From positions 124,001 through 188,000 of the forward strand of contig NZ_JAJALK010000005.1 in NCBI RefSeq assembly GCF_020523825.1: a DNA stretch of 64,000 nt. The letters are read 5' to 3'. The DNA is from Methylobacterium brachiatum. Lineage in GTDB: Bacteria; Pseudomonadota; Alphaproteobacteria; Rhizobiales; Beijerinckiaceae. Below, one piece after another: positions 44,066 through 53,306 of this stretch. A program made the position numbers and the translations under genes. Each line of letters starts with the position of its first letter. Position 1 is the stretch's first letter. Under the pieces are notes generated by a model. It searched no databases, was not told the DNA's origin, and saw nothing but the letters and a program-made list of their open reading frames with translations.

Positions 44066-45022
44066 TCACATGACGGCGAGCGGCCCGGCGGCTTGCCGGA
44101 TCGCCCGGGGGACCTCGCCGTAGACCCGGAGGAACGACCGGCGCATCCGCTCGCGGTTGGCGAAGCCGACCGCCTGGGCGATCTCCTCCAGGGGCAGCCG
44201 GCTCTCCTCCAGCATCAGCTTGGCCGCCTCGACCCGGATCGTCTCGATGGCCTTGGCCGGCGAGGTCCCGGTCTCGGCCCGGAACAGCCGAGTCAGCTGG
44301 CGCGGGCTCAGGCAGGCCACCGCCGCCAGGTCCTCGGCGGTCAGGGGCTTGCGCAGGTTGCGGCGCGCATAGGCCAGGACGGTCTGGATCCGATCGGTGG
44401 GCGGGTCGACCTCGAGCAGGGCCGAGCGTTGCGCCTGGCCGCCGGACCGGCGCCGCTCCATCACCAGCCCGCGGGCCACGGAGGTGGCGAGGTCCCGGCC
44501 GTGGTCGCGCTCGACCATGCCGACCGCGAGATCGAGCGCCGCCGACATGCCCGCGGAGGTCCAGATGTTGTCGTCGGCGATGTAGATCTTGTCGACGTCG
44601 AGCTTGCAGGCGGGATAGCGGGCGCGGAACTGGGGCGCGAAGTACCAGTGGGTCGTGGCGCGCCGCCCGTCGAGCAGGCCGGCATCGGCCAGGATGAAGG
44701 CCCCCAGGCACAGGCCGGCGAGCCGGCGGGTCGATTGCGCGGCAGCGCGGATATAGGCGGCGAGCCCCGGCGCCGTCGTCGGGATGCCGACGCCGGCCGC
44801 GACCAGGACCGTGTCGAAGGCGTCCGGCTCGGCCAGGGGCTCGGTGGCGACGTCGGCGCCGAGGCCGGCCCGGAGCCGGCCGCCCTGCTCCGACAGGAGG
44901 CGGACGTCATAGAGCCGCTCGCCGGCGTACCAATTCGCCATCTCGAACGGCGAGGTCACGGCCAGGCCCATGAAGTCGAAATCGGGGCAGAGGACGAGGC
45001 CGACGCGACGGGCCGCTGCCAT
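44066..45022 (-). CDS. GlxA-family AraC-type transcriptional regulator
   Basis: A 318-residue regulator: an N-terminal DJ-1/PfpI-like domain (about 8-185, with AGLCLGAFILADAGLLDG as the nucleophile-elbow region) and a C-terminal AraC double helix-turn-helix (LTAEDLAAVACLSPRQLTRL, then LPLEEIAQAVGFANRERMRR). Family members sense small metabolites and activate catabolic operons. It lies 125 bases upstream of the molybdenum hydroxylase genes on the same strand and is the likely regulator of them. Confidence 0.88.
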   Translation of the reverse strand: MAAARRVGLVLCPDFDFMGLAVTSPFEMANWYAGERLYDVRLLSEQGGRLRAGLGADVATEPLAEPDAFDTVLVAAGVGIPTTAPGLAAYIRAAAQSTRRLAGLCLGAFILADAGLLDGRRATTHWYFAPQFRARYPACKLDVDKIYIADDNIWTSAGMSAALDLAVGMVERDHGRDLATSVARGLVMERRRSGGQAQRSALLEVDPPTDRIQTVLAYARRNLRKPLTAEDLAAVACLSPRQLTRLFRAETGTSPAKAIETIRVEAAKLMLEESRLPLEEIAQAVGFANRERMRRSFLRVYGEVPRAIRQAAGPLAVM

Positions 45023-45265
45023 GAAGAACCGCTCCGCTCCACCCCGATAAGAGCGGCTGTATTAGCATTCCTTCCGAGAGGGCGCGACGCGCAGAAGCAC
45101 ATCCCGTCGCGCGCCGCGCGGGTTGTGCAATGGATACCGGTCGATCACGGCGCGAACCTGGCTCGGTACTCGGGACCGAACCCGCGTGCAGACGAGCCTC
45201 CGGCGGCCCGGGCCCGTGAACCTGCGGCGCGCCGAATCTCCGCGACCGGCGCGCCGGGATTCAGC

Positions 45266-45538
45266 TCAGTGCAGCAGGAAGTCCCCGGAGACCGCGCGCA
45301 ATTCAGCCGGCTTCACGAGCTGACAATGCATGACCGTCACGGAATGCACGGGACCGTCGAGCTGCGCCTGCCAGAACGCCAGGAACTTCTTCAGTTGGGG
45401 AAGATCGGGGAACAGATCCAGCTGCTGCCAGATGAAGGTCTGGAGCAGGTTCGGGTAATCGGGGAGATGATAAAGGATTTCCGCCGTCGTCAGGCTGTAG
45501 CCTTCGATCCAGGTGGGAAGCTTTTTCAAGGTCGCCAT
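45266..45538 (-). CDS. usg: Usg-like protein
   Basis: A 90-residue protein of the Usg family: GYSLTTAEILYHLPDYPNLL, FIWQQLDLFPDLPQLKKFLA, then HSVTVMHCQL. In Caulobacter usg lies in the trpF-trpB region and its role is unknown; here it stands alone without trp genes. ATG at 45538; an upstream GTG (45550) is possible. Confidence 0.82.
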   Translation of the reverse strand: MATLKKLPTWIEGYSLTTAEILYHLPDYPNLLQTFIWQQLDLFPDLPQLKKFLAFWQAQLDGPVHSVTVMHCQLVKPAELRAVSGDFLLH

Positions 45539-45768
45539 CACCCAACTCACGTAAGCCGGTTGACCGAAGCCGTACGCTAACCCGGGCCGTTTGCCGCCTC
45601 AAGGAAGCGGCGCCTCGATTCCGCGTTTCTGCGGATGCTCACACCGTTCCAGGCCGCCACGAGGCGCAGGCCCGCTCGGCTCGACAGCGGGCCTGACGCC
45701 ACGCTGACCCGTGCACGAAACGGGCCGTGCGACCGGATCCGTGCCGGCGCGGCGGAGCGAGCGCCGGC

Positions 45769-46812
45769 TCACGCCGGAAAGGCGCGGTTGAGCAGATCGT
45801 AGTTCACGAAGGGCCCCAGGGCGGCCGGGATGCCGCCGCGCTTGATCTCGCCGGTCTCGATCAGGAAATCGGCGGTGTCCGACAGCGCCTTGAGGAACGG
45901 CGCGGTGTTCGCCTTGGCCGTGCGCCCCCAGTATTTCGGGCCGAGCTGCTCCTGGGCCGTCGGATAGGACAGGCCGGCCAAGGTGTCCCGCAGGGGCTCG
46001 AAAGGCGCGCCGAAATCCTCGGCCAGGGTTCGAGCCGTGCCCTCGGGATCCGCCCGGTAGCGATCGAGCTGGGCCTGCACGGTCCGCAGCCAGGCGATCA
46101 CGGTCTCGGGCCAGCGCTGCGCGAAGTCCGTCCGCACCACCGCGGAGTTCCAGAACAGGAAGCCGTGCGGCCGGAGATCGCCGGAGACGAGGAGCTGTCG
46201 TCCGCCCGAACCGAGCAGGTCGCCCCAGAACGGCCCGTTGATGTAGGTGCCGTCGATGTCCCCGCGCGTCCAGGCGGCGATCGTCTCGGGCTGGCCGAGC
46301 GGCAGGCGCTTGATCGCAGCGGGGTCGAGCCGGTTGATCCGGATCACCGCGTCCAGGGCGCAGGCCATGGTGGAGGACGGCGCCACGGCGATGCGCTTGC
46401 CCTCCAGCTGCTTGATCTCCGTGATCGCGGGCCTGACCACGAGGCGTTCGCTGGTCACCACCACCTCGGGCGAGCCGAGGATCTGGATCGGCAGCCCGCG
46501 GCCGAGGCCGGCCACGATCGGCGCACTGCCGAAGATCGCGAGGTCGAGCCGGCCGGCCGCGAGCATCTGCAGCGCCAGCCCGCCCGACGGAAACGGAAAC
46601 CACTCCACCTGCGTGCCCAGCGCGGCCTCGAACGCGCCGTCATGCCTGCCGATCACCCAGGCCCGGGGGGCCGTCGGATGGCCGATTCGGACCAGGGCGG
46701 GCTTTCCACCCGGCTGGGCGCCGCCGCGGCCCGGCCGAGCAAGGGTTCCGAGCGCGCCCGCGCCGAGCGCCAGCACGCCGCGGCGGGACGGGTTTGCGCG
46801 ACCGCGCGTCAT
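45769..46812 (-). CDS. ABC transporter substrate-binding protein, SsuA/TauA-like
   Basis: A 347-residue NMT1/SsuA-type periplasmic binding protein. A Tat-like signal (SRRGVLALGAGALGTLARP) lies in the first 35 residues. RIGHPTAPRAWVIGRHDGAF and EWFPFPSGGLALQMLAAGRL followed by DLAIFGSAP fit the nitrate/sulfonate/taurine group. No permease or ATPase gene is next to it, so it is an orphan receptor. Ligand unknown. Confidence 0.83.
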   Translation of the reverse strand: MTRGRANPSRRGVLALGAGALGTLARPGRGGAQPGGKPALVRIGHPTAPRAWVIGRHDGAFEAALGTQVEWFPFPSGGLALQMLAAGRLDLAIFGSAPIVAGLGRGLPIQILGSPEVVVTSERLVVRPAITEIKQLEGKRIAVAPSSTMACALDAVIRINRLDPAAIKRLPLGQPETIAAWTRGDIDGTYINGPFWGDLLGSGGRQLLVSGDLRPHGFLFWNSAVVRTDFAQRWPETVIAWLRTVQAQLDRYRADPEGTARTLAEDFGAPFEPLRDTLAGLSYPTAQEQLGPKYWGRTAKANTAPFLKALSDTADFLIETGEIKRGGIPAALGPFVNYDLLNRAFPA

Positions 46813-47325
46813 CGGTCGCCGTCTTGGCGGTCCAGGCGCGCCCGTCCGCCCGGCCCCTGCTCGCGGACGGCGCGGGAGGGAACCGGACTGCCGATGCCCA
46901 ACCGGCCGATGTCAGCTTTCCCATACACGCGGTCGATCCCCCTGCGAGATGGAGCCGTGCGGCAGCGGACGGCTCGAAGCAGCGGCGGATACAGTGTGAT
47001 CCGGCAGCCGATCAGGTCAACGGGACCGACTGTGCATGTCGAACGCGCCCGCTTAAATGCCCGCCCTTCTGCACTATAAAGTCGACGACATTACTTTATC
47101 GATGGAAAATTCAATTCGTTTCGTATTTTCAATAAATTTATTCGGGTCAAAAATTTCGATCCCTCGAGTCTTACAACAGAAAAATCCCGGTTCAGCCAAT
47201 GTCGTGACGCCGCGGGCATCACGAAAGCGGACCTGCGTGTCGGCATCCGTCGCAGGCGACGGGGTATGAACCCGTTCGCGAGGAACGTGATAACCTGTGC
47301 CCTTCCATCCATCGAGGGACCGGTT
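46813..47325. other. Intergenic region with AT-rich patch upstream of serA
   Basis: About 510 bases. 47070-47190 is strongly AT-rich (CATTACTTTATCGATGG, TTCAATAAATTTATTCG) and should hold the serA promoter. A 70-codon frame (47057-47269) lies here but lacks a ribosome-binding site and normal codon use. Confidence 0.4.
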
Positions 47326-48549
47326 TTGCCCACGGATCGTATCGTCCTGACCGAGAACATCGCGTCCACGGCCCGTCAGGTCTTCGCGCAGGCGGGGCTC
47401 GACGATGTCCAGGTGCTCTCGCATGCCATCGGCCTGCCCGACGCGTCGCGCATTGCCGAGACCAACGTGCTCGGAATCCGGTCCCGGACCAAGATCACCG
47501 CGGCGCTGCTCGACGCGCTGCCCCAGCTGACCGCCATCGGCTGCTTCAGCGTCGGCACCAATCAGGTCGACCTCGAGAGCGCCCGGGCCCGCGGGCTGCC
47601 GGTCTTCAACGCGCCGTTCTCGAACACGCGCAGCGTGGCCGAGCTCACGATCGGCGAGATCGTCATGCTGCTCCGGCGCATCCTGCCGCGCTCGGCCTCG
47701 GCCCATGCGGGCGGCTGGGACAAGTCGGCCTCGGGATCCTTCGAGGTCCGCGGCAAGACCCTCGGGATCGTCGGCTACGGCAATATCGGCTCGCAGTTGT
47801 CCAACCTCGCCGAGGCGATGGGCATGCGGGTCATCTTCCACGACCTGACCGACAAGCTGCGGCACGGGAACACCGAGCCCGTGGAGAGCCTGGAGGCCCT
47901 GCTCGCCGCCAGCGACGTCGTCAGCCTGCACGTCCCCGAGACGCCCGGGACCCACGGGCTGATGGATGCGGACCGCATCCGGTCGATGAAGCCCGGCGCC
48001 TACCTGATCAACAACAGCCGCGGGACGGTGGTGGATCTGGACGCCCTGGCGCAGGCGTTGCGGGACGGGCGTCTCGGCGGCGCGGCGATCGATGTCTTCC
48101 CGGTCGAGCCGACATCCAACGCGGAGCGATTCGTCTCGCCGCTCCAGGGCCTCCCGAACGTCATCCTGACCCCGCATATCGGCGGGTCGACCGAGGAGGC
48201 GCAGGACCGGATCGGCGCGGAGGTCGCCCGCAAGCTGGTCGACTACGCGCAGACCGGCTCCACCCTCGGCGCCGTCAACTTTCCGCAGGTGCAGCTGCCG
48301 CCGCGCCTGTCCGGGGCGCGCTTCCTCCACGTGCACCGGAACGTGCCGGGCGTGCTCGGCAAGATCAACGCGATCTTCTCGAGCCGCGCGCTCAACATCG
48401 ATGCGCAGTACCTGCAGACCGACGGCGAATTCGGCTACGTCGTGGTGGACGCCTCGGTGCAGCTGCCGGAGGCGGATGCGGTCCTCCAGGCGCTTCGAGG
48501 CATCGACGGCACGGTGCGCACCCGGCACCTCGCGCCGCGGGCGGCGTGA
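47326..48549 (+). CDS. serA: D-3-phosphoglycerate dehydrogenase
   Basis: A 407-residue enzyme catalysing the first step of serine synthesis, very close to E. coli SerA. The substrate region is IGCFSVGTNQVDLE, with FNAPFSNTRSVAEL; the NAD fold is LGIVGYGNIGSQL; catalytic residues lie in NNSRGTVVDL, the EPTSN loop and LTPHIGGSTEEAQ. The last 75 residues are an ACT domain (NVPGVLGKINAIFSS) for serine feedback. A TTG at 47326 with GAGGGA seven bases upstream gives the family length; ATG at 47266 is the longer alternative. In methylotrophs serine supply also feeds the serine cycle. Confidence 0.92.
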   Translation: MPTDRIVLTENIASTARQVFAQAGLDDVQVLSHAIGLPDASRIAETNVLGIRSRTKITAALLDALPQLTAIGCFSVGTNQVDLESARARGLPVFNAPFSNTRSVAELTIGEIVMLLRRILPRSASAHAGGWDKSASGSFEVRGKTLGIVGYGNIGSQLSNLAEAMGMRVIFHDLTDKLRHGNTEPVESLEALLAASDVVSLHVPETPGTHGLMDADRIRSMKPGAYLINNSRGTVVDLDALAQALRDGRLGGAAIDVFPVEPTSNAERFVSPLQGLPNVILTPHIGGSTEEAQDRIGAEVARKLVDYAQTGSTLGAVNFPQVQLPPRLSGARFLHVHRNVPGVLGKINAIFSSRALNIDAQYLQTDGEFGYVVVDASVQLPEADAVLQALRGIDGTVRTRHLAPRAA

Positions 48550-48577
48550 GCCCGGGCGTGGAACAGTAGTCCCGGGC
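48550..48577 (+). terminator. Hairpin after serA
   Basis: GCCCGGG (48550-48556) and CCCGGGC (48571-48577) form a perfect 7-bp stem directly after the stop. No T-run follows. Confidence 0.4.
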
Positions 48578-48780
48578 CGAAACCCGCCCGTCCGCGAGCG
48601 CAGCCCGTATCCGGCGGCGCAAGGAAGCTTGGCTTTCCTGAATTCAAAATTTCTGGCAGCTTACGAGGCCTCGAATGCGGGCGGAGCCGGGCTCCGCCGC
48701 CGTCCGGGACCGGGATCGTTCGTCGCCGCGCCGGAGCCGTCCGCGGCCGGCGCCGCGCGACGTCCAAGGGAGACCATCAC

Positions 48781-49836
48781 ATGCCGCTGCCTTCGTCGGG
48801 GCCACGCTCGACCCTGACCTCCCTCGCCGTGATCGCGGCAATCTGCGCCGGCGCGACCGGCGCGTTCGCCTACACCGCGGGCTGGCTCTCGCCCGACCGC
48901 CTGACGCCGACGAAGCTCGTCGACGCCCTCGCGCCGCCGACGGGGCCGGTTCCCGGCTATCGGCGCAACCATGCCAAGGGCATCTGCTTCACCGGCGTGT
49001 TCGAGGCCAATGGCAACGGCACCGCGCTCTCGCGGGCCCGGGCCTTCGAGACCGGGCGCCATCCGGCGCTGGGGCGGTTCAACCTCGGCACCCCCAATCC
49101 CGGCGCGGCGGATGCCACCGTCCGGGTGCGGGGCTTGGGGCTTCAGATCACCGCGGAGGACGGCGCGGTGTGGCGCACCGCCATGATCAACGCCCCGGTC
49201 TTCCCGGTCTCCAACCCGGAGGCCTTCTACGCCCTGCTGCGGGTGCCCGCGAGCAAGGAGCCGAACGCGATGGCGGGCTTCGTCGCCGCGCATCCGGAAT
49301 TCGCCCCGTTCGGCGCCTGGGCCAAGAGCCCCGACTGGACCGCGAGCTACGCGCAGGAGCCCTATAACAGCCTCAACGCCTTCCTGTTCACCAACGCGTC
49401 CGGCGCCGAGCAGGCGGTGCGCTGGTCGTTCCGTCCCCAGGCGCCGGCGGAGCGGATCACCCCCGAGGACCTCGCCAAGCGCGGCGCGGCCTATCTGGAG
49501 CAGGAGATCACCGAGCGGGTCGCGGCCGCGCCGCAGCGCTGGAGCCTGATCCTCACCGTCGCCGAGCCCGGCGACCCGACCGCGGATCCGAGCCGGGCCT
49601 GGCCGGAGGGACGGCGCACCATCGAGGCCGGCACCCTGGTGGTCGAGCGCATCGAGCCCGAGGCGGACGGCCCGTGCCGCGACATCAACTTCGATCCGAC
49701 GATCCTGCCGGACGGCATCCGGGTCTCCGACGACCCGTTCCCGGCGGCGCGCTCGGCGGCCTACGCGAAATCCTACGATCTACGCACCGCGGAGGCGAAG
49801 GACTATCCCAAGCGCGCATCGGAGGCGCAGCGATGA
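48781..49836 (+). CDS. Catalase-like haem peroxidase (SrpA type), membrane-anchored
   Basis: A 351-residue small haem catalase-fold protein. An N-terminal helix (about 11-31) anchors or exports it. The distal histidine lies in YRRNHAKGICFTG and the proximal tyrosine in the RSAAYAKSYDLR segment (R-x-x-x-Y). Full catalases are 480 residues or more; this short class works as an organic-peroxide peroxidase. Its stop overlaps the cytochrome b561 gene by four bases, so an electron feed from the membrane is plausible. Confidence 0.85.
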   Translation: MPLPSSGPRSTLTSLAVIAAICAGATGAFAYTAGWLSPDRLTPTKLVDALAPPTGPVPGYRRNHAKGICFTGVFEANGNGTALSRARAFETGRHPALGRFNLGTPNPGAADATVRVRGLGLQITAEDGAVWRTAMINAPVFPVSNPEAFYALLRVPASKEPNAMAGFVAAHPEFAPFGAWAKSPDWTASYAQEPYNSLNAFLFTNASGAEQAVRWSFRPQAPAERITPEDLAKRGAAYLEQEITERVAAAPQRWSLILTVAEPGDPTADPSRAWPEGRRTIEAGTLVVERIEPEADGPCRDINFDPTILPDGIRVSDDPFPAARSAAYAKSYDLRTAEAKDYPKRASEAQR

Positions 49837-50393
49837 CACCCGACGCGAAGCGCTTCACGGGGCTCCAGCGGCTCCTGCACTGGTCGATGGCCGTGTGCAT
49901 CATCGCGATGTTCTTCATCGGGGTCGGCATGGTCTCGACGATCATGCCGAAATACGTGCCGCTGCTGGCGACCCATAAGACGCTGGGCGTGGCGATCTTC
50001 GTCCTGGCCCTCATCCGCCTGGCGGTGCGGGCGCGAAGCGGGACCCCGCCCCTGCCGGCGGACCTGCCGGCCCCGATGCGGCTCGCCGCGCACCTGTCCC
50101 ATTACGGGCTCTACGGGCTCATGGTCGCGATGCCGCTGCTCGGATGGGCGATGCTGTCGGCCGGCGCCTACCCGGTCGTGCTCTACGGCGGCCTCCGTCT
50201 GCCCGCGATCGTGCCGCAGAACCCCACGCTCCATACGGTGCTCTGGAACGCGCATTCCTACCTGGCCTTCGCGTTCTTCGCCCTCGTGCTGACCCATGTC
50301 GCGGCGGCGCTGTTCCACGCGCTGGTGCGCCGGGACGGCGTGTTCGCGGCGATGGCCCCGGTCGGATCGCGGACCGGGGCGTCTGCCCGGTGA
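49833..50393 (+). CDS. Cytochrome b561
   Basis: A 186-residue four-helix membrane cytochrome. Haem-ligand histidines are seen in LQRLLHWSM, LATHKTLGV, AAHLSHYGLYGLM and WNAHSYLAF/LTHVAAALFH. Bacterial b561 proteins pass electrons from quinol to periplasmic acceptors. The ATG overlaps the stop of the catalase-like gene, suggesting a two-part quinol-linked peroxidase. Confidence 0.87.
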   Translation: MTPDAKRFTGLQRLLHWSMAVCIIAMFFIGVGMVSTIMPKYVPLLATHKTLGVAIFVLALIRLAVRARSGTPPLPADLPAPMRLAAHLSHYGLYGLMVAMPLLGWAMLSAGAYPVVLYGGLRLPAIVPQNPTLHTVLWNAHSYLAFAFFALVLTHVAAALFHALVRRDGVFAAMAPVGSRTGASAR

Positions 50394-50421
50394 GCCGGCG
50401 CCCGGCGGTCGGGACGCGTCG

Positions 50422-50799
50422 CTAGCGCAGCACGCCCTCCGCCAGGGCGCGCTGGATGCCGCGCACATCGGCGCCCTTCTTCAGGGTGCGCTCGATCGGC
50501 TGGGGCGTGCCCGAGACCCAGATCTTGAGCTCGGCGTCGAGGTCGAAGGTGCCGGCCGTCTCCACCGAGAAGCGGACCACCGCCCGGTAGGGGATCGAGG
50601 TGAACTCGACCTTGCTGCCGGTGATGCCCTGCACGTCGATCAGGATGATCCGGCGTTCCGTGAACACGAACACGTCCCGGATGATCTTGAACGCTAGGCG
50701 CGCGGTCTCGCCGTCGATCAGGATGCCCGCGAGCCGCCGCTCCAGGGATGCGGCGTCGACCTCGCTGCCGTGGCCGAGCAATCCGTCCAGCAAACCCAT
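50422..50799 (-). CDS. PH domain-containing protein
   Basis: A 125-residue protein of the bacterial pleckstrin-homology (bPH_1) family: LDGLLGHGSEVDAASLERRL, then FVFTERRIILIDVQGITGSK and VEFTSIPYRAVVRFSVETAG. These small soluble proteins assemble as rings; the function is unknown. ATG at 50799. It converges on cytochrome b561. Confidence 0.82.
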   Translation of the reverse strand: MGLLDGLLGHGSEVDAASLERRLAGILIDGETARLAFKIIRDVFVFTERRIILIDVQGITGSKVEFTSIPYRAVVRFSVETAGTFDLDAELKIWVSGTPQPIERTLKKGADVRGIQRALAEGVLR

Positions 50800-50933
50800 G
50801 GCTCGCACGCTCGCTTCGCCTGTTCCGGGGCCGCCACCATGCCGTCCGGGATCCGCGCCGGCAACAGGGCGGCGGTCCGGACCGGCCCGTCGACGCGTTG
50901 GCGTTTCGCAGGGCCGGCGCTAAAGCCCCCGGC

Positions 50934-51311
50934 ATGTTCGATGACGCAGCCGCTCGACGCTATCTCGCGGGCCTGGCCCCGGCGGCCCCGGGCTCGGTGC
51001 GCTGGCTCATCTATGACCAGGCCCGGCAATGGGTGTCGGTCATCGACACGGAGCTGGCCGCGCTGCGGCGGGACTGCGCGCATGTCCTCAGCACCCTGCC
51101 GGAGGAGGACACGGACGCGTCCCTCGCCGCGGCGATCCGTGAGTTCCTCGCCGCGGGGGCCGACCGCGCGCCGCACGTCATCGCCCTCTCCTGCGCCGTG
51201 CTGATGCAGGGCACCGGCGATCGCGAGGCGGTCTTCGCCCGGGTCCAGTCCGGCGTCATGGCGACCCTCGTCGAATCCGAGGCCGTGGTGGTCAGGCCCG
51301 TCGCCGCGTGA
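50934..51311 (+). CDS. Hypothetical helical protein
   Basis: A 125-residue mostly helical product (DDAAARRYLAGLAPAAPG, RWLIYDQARQWVSVIDTEL, HVLSTLPEEDTDASLAAAIR). ATG at 50934 with a weak ribosome-binding site. It is divergent from the PH-domain gene and converges on the NAD-kinase-like gene. Not recognised. Confidence 0.55.
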   Translation: MFDDAAARRYLAGLAPAAPGSVRWLIYDQARQWVSVIDTELAALRRDCAHVLSTLPEEDTDASLAAAIREFLAAGADRAPHVIALSCAVLMQGTGDREAVFARVQSGVMATLVESEAVVVRPVAA

Positions 51312-51397
51312 CGGGCCGGCGGCTTGTGCCCTGACGGATCGCCCCGCGCGATCACCGGCTGCTCGATGCGGGCCCCTCCGCATTCGGGCGCGCGGCC

Positions 51398-52291
51398 TCA
51401 GGCGACGACGAGGTTGAGGGTCCGGGCCGCGGGGGCGATGGCGACGCGCCGCCCCCAGTCGAAGGCGAGGAAGTCCTGCTCGATCCCGTCGGCGAACACG
51501 ACGCCGCCCTCGTTCATCCGCGAGGTCACGGTGAGGGACTCGGCGGCGAGCTTGCCCGCGCGCAGGCCCGTCGCGGTGGCGACGCTGGCGAACGGCTCGC
51601 GCACCCAGTAGCCGACCGCAGCCTCCTCCACGCCGACATCGAGGGCGATGTGGGTCGCCTCGGCGATCGACCGGGCCCAGCCGGTCAGGCCGGTGCCCGA
51701 CGCCACGATCAGGCCGCTCGACGACTGGTCCTCGGCCCGGCCGTGATCCTCGATCCGGTAGCGGGCGGATTGGTGGCTGCGATGGCCGACGAAGATCTCG
51801 TTCAGGGCGAGCAGCCGCTCGCCGCCGTCGAGGACGGCCTGCACCATGGTGCGGCGCTCGATCGGTGCCGCGCCGGCGACGCTCGCCGGCAGCAGGGCAC
51901 CCAACCGCTCCACGGCGGCGCGGGCCAGCACGCCGTCGTAGAGGTCGGGCGCCGGATTGACGCCGACCACCGGCTGCCCGTCGAGATATTTCGCGACGTT
52001 GGCCACCAAGCCATCCTGGCCGACCGCCACCACGACGTCTTCGGGGGCGAACAGGAAGCGGTCGAGGTCCGGGCGCCGCACCAGCGCCTGCCGCCACTCG
52101 GTCGGCACCGTGGCGCGGGCCTGGGCGAGGACCGCGTGGAAGCGCGCGTGGCGGTCCTCGATCGCCGCGATCGACTGCCCGCGACTCTCCAGGAAGAACC
52201 GCACCTGGCCCCGCGTCGCGTGCCGGGCGAGCAGCAGCTCGTAGTCGGTGTCCCGGGTCACGAAGACCACCCGGGGCGTGACGGAGGGCAT
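51398..52291 (-). CDS. NAD kinase-like protein with degenerate GGDG motif
   Basis: A 297-residue protein of the ATP-NAD kinase fold. The nucleotide loop, GGDGT in true kinases, reads VVAVGQDGLVANVAK (Gly91-Gln92-Asp93-Gly94), keeping the catalytic aspartate. Other family marks are PVVGVNPAPDLYDG, LNEIFVGHRSHQSARY (Asn164-Glu165) and GLIVASGTGLTGWARSIAEA. The Gln and Leu replacements near the loop suggest altered substrate or loss of kinase activity. It starts 11 bases after the SPFH gene, in one operon with an NrtR-like regulator, so an NAD-related role is likely. Confidence 0.8.
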   Translation of the reverse strand: MPSVTPRVVFVTRDTDYELLLARHATRGQVRFFLESRGQSIAAIEDRHARFHAVLAQARATVPTEWRQALVRRPDLDRFLFAPEDVVVAVGQDGLVANVAKYLDGQPVVGVNPAPDLYDGVLARAAVERLGALLPASVAGAAPIERRTMVQAVLDGGERLLALNEIFVGHRSHQSARYRIEDHGRAEDQSSSGLIVASGTGLTGWARSIAEATHIALDVGVEEAAVGYWVREPFASVATATGLRAGKLAAESLTVTSRMNEGGVVFADGIEQDFLAFDWGRRVAIAPAARTLNLVVA

Positions 52292-52302
52292 GGCGCGTCT
52301 CC

Positions 52303-53289
52303 TCAGCGCGGCGCGACCGGCAGGGGCATGGCCCGGCGGAACTCGCCCAGGGCCGATGCCAGGAGATCGGGCGTGACGTTGAGGTGCTCGATCGTGTCGA
52401 GCTTGCCGGCCAGCTCCCGGGCGGCCAGCCCGAGCAGCACGGTCGGCGGCATGTCCCGGTAGATCGCCGCCCGGCGCTGCTCGGCCTCGATCGTGGCGCC
52501 CTCGACCAGCCGGATCCGCTCGGCCTCGGCGGCCGCCTCCAGCCCCTGGGCCTCGGCCAGGCCGGCGGCGCGGTCGCGGGCGTTCTGCGCCTCCTGGGCG
52601 ATCAGCAGCGTCTCGCGCCGGGCGAGTTCGGTCTTGGTCGCGAGCTCGTTCTCCGCGATGGCCCGCTCCTTCTCAACCGCGAGGGCGCGGCGGGCGAAGG
52701 TCGCCTCGTCGGCCTTCTGCTGCAGGGCCTCGAAGGTCGGGGTCTGCAGGGCGCGTTCCAGCTCGCTCGTCGGCGCGAGGTTCGTGAGCCGCACGGAGAC
52801 CACCGCGACCCCGATCTCGGCGAGGGCCGGGGCTTCGGCCAGGACCGCCTCCAGGGTGAGGCGCAGCGGCTCGGGGCCGGCATCGAGCAGGGCGCCGATC
52901 GGCTTCGCGCCGAGGTGCTGCAGCACCGCCTGGCCGGCGATGCCGTTGAGGCGCGCCTCGATCCGCTCGATCGGCTCGCCCTGCAGGCGCCCGGTGGCGA
53001 GGTTGATCGAGAAGTCGACGCGGGTCGCGAGCAGTTCGGGATCGACCACGTGCCAGCCGATCGTCCCCTGGACCGCCACAGTCTGGAAGTCCCGGCTGCG
53101 GCCGCGCACGAACAGCGTCGTCTCGCGGTCGTCCACCGGCACCTCGCTGATGCTCGCGGTCTCCGGCCAGAACCAGAAGACCAGCCCGCGCCCGCTCTCC
53201 CGGACGCGGCCGCCGCGGTAGCGGATGATGTGGCTGCTCGCCTCGCTCCTCAGCTGGGCGATCAGGCCGATATTGCGGATCGTTGCCAT
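52303..53289 (-). CDS. SPFH (stomatin/prohibitin/flotillin) domain protein
   Basis: A 328-residue protein. The SPFH/band-7 domain covers about residues 25-190 (YRGGRVRESGRGLVFWFWPE, VDDRETTLFVRGRSRDFQTV, VAVVSVRLTNLAPTSELERA). A long Ala/Glu-rich coiled coil (about 195-275) follows, as in flotillins. No clear transmembrane helix is present at the N-terminus, so it is peripheral or cytoplasmic. CAGGAGGATGTC precedes the ATG. It sits 17 bases after the NrtR-like gene and 11 before the NAD-kinase-like gene. Confidence 0.85.
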   Translation of the reverse strand: MATIRNIGLIAQLRSEASSHIIRYRGGRVRESGRGLVFWFWPETASISEVPVDDRETTLFVRGRSRDFQTVAVQGTIGWHVVDPELLATRVDFSINLATGRLQGEPIERIEARLNGIAGQAVLQHLGAKPIGALLDAGPEPLRLTLEAVLAEAPALAEIGVAVVSVRLTNLAPTSELERALQTPTFEALQQKADEATFARRALAVEKERAIAENELATKTELARRETLLIAQEAQNARDRAAGLAEAQGLEAAAEAERIRLVEGATIEAEQRRAAIYRDMPPTVLLGLAARELAGKLDTIEHLNVTPDLLASALGEFRRAMPLPVAPR

Positions 53290-53306
53290 GACATCCTCCT
53301 GGCGGG

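Noticed and set aside
47057..47269. 70-codon frame overlapping the upstream serA start option (ATGA)
   Set aside because: AT-rich promoter DNA with no ribosome-binding site; the TTG start of serA with a good site makes the overlap irrelevant.
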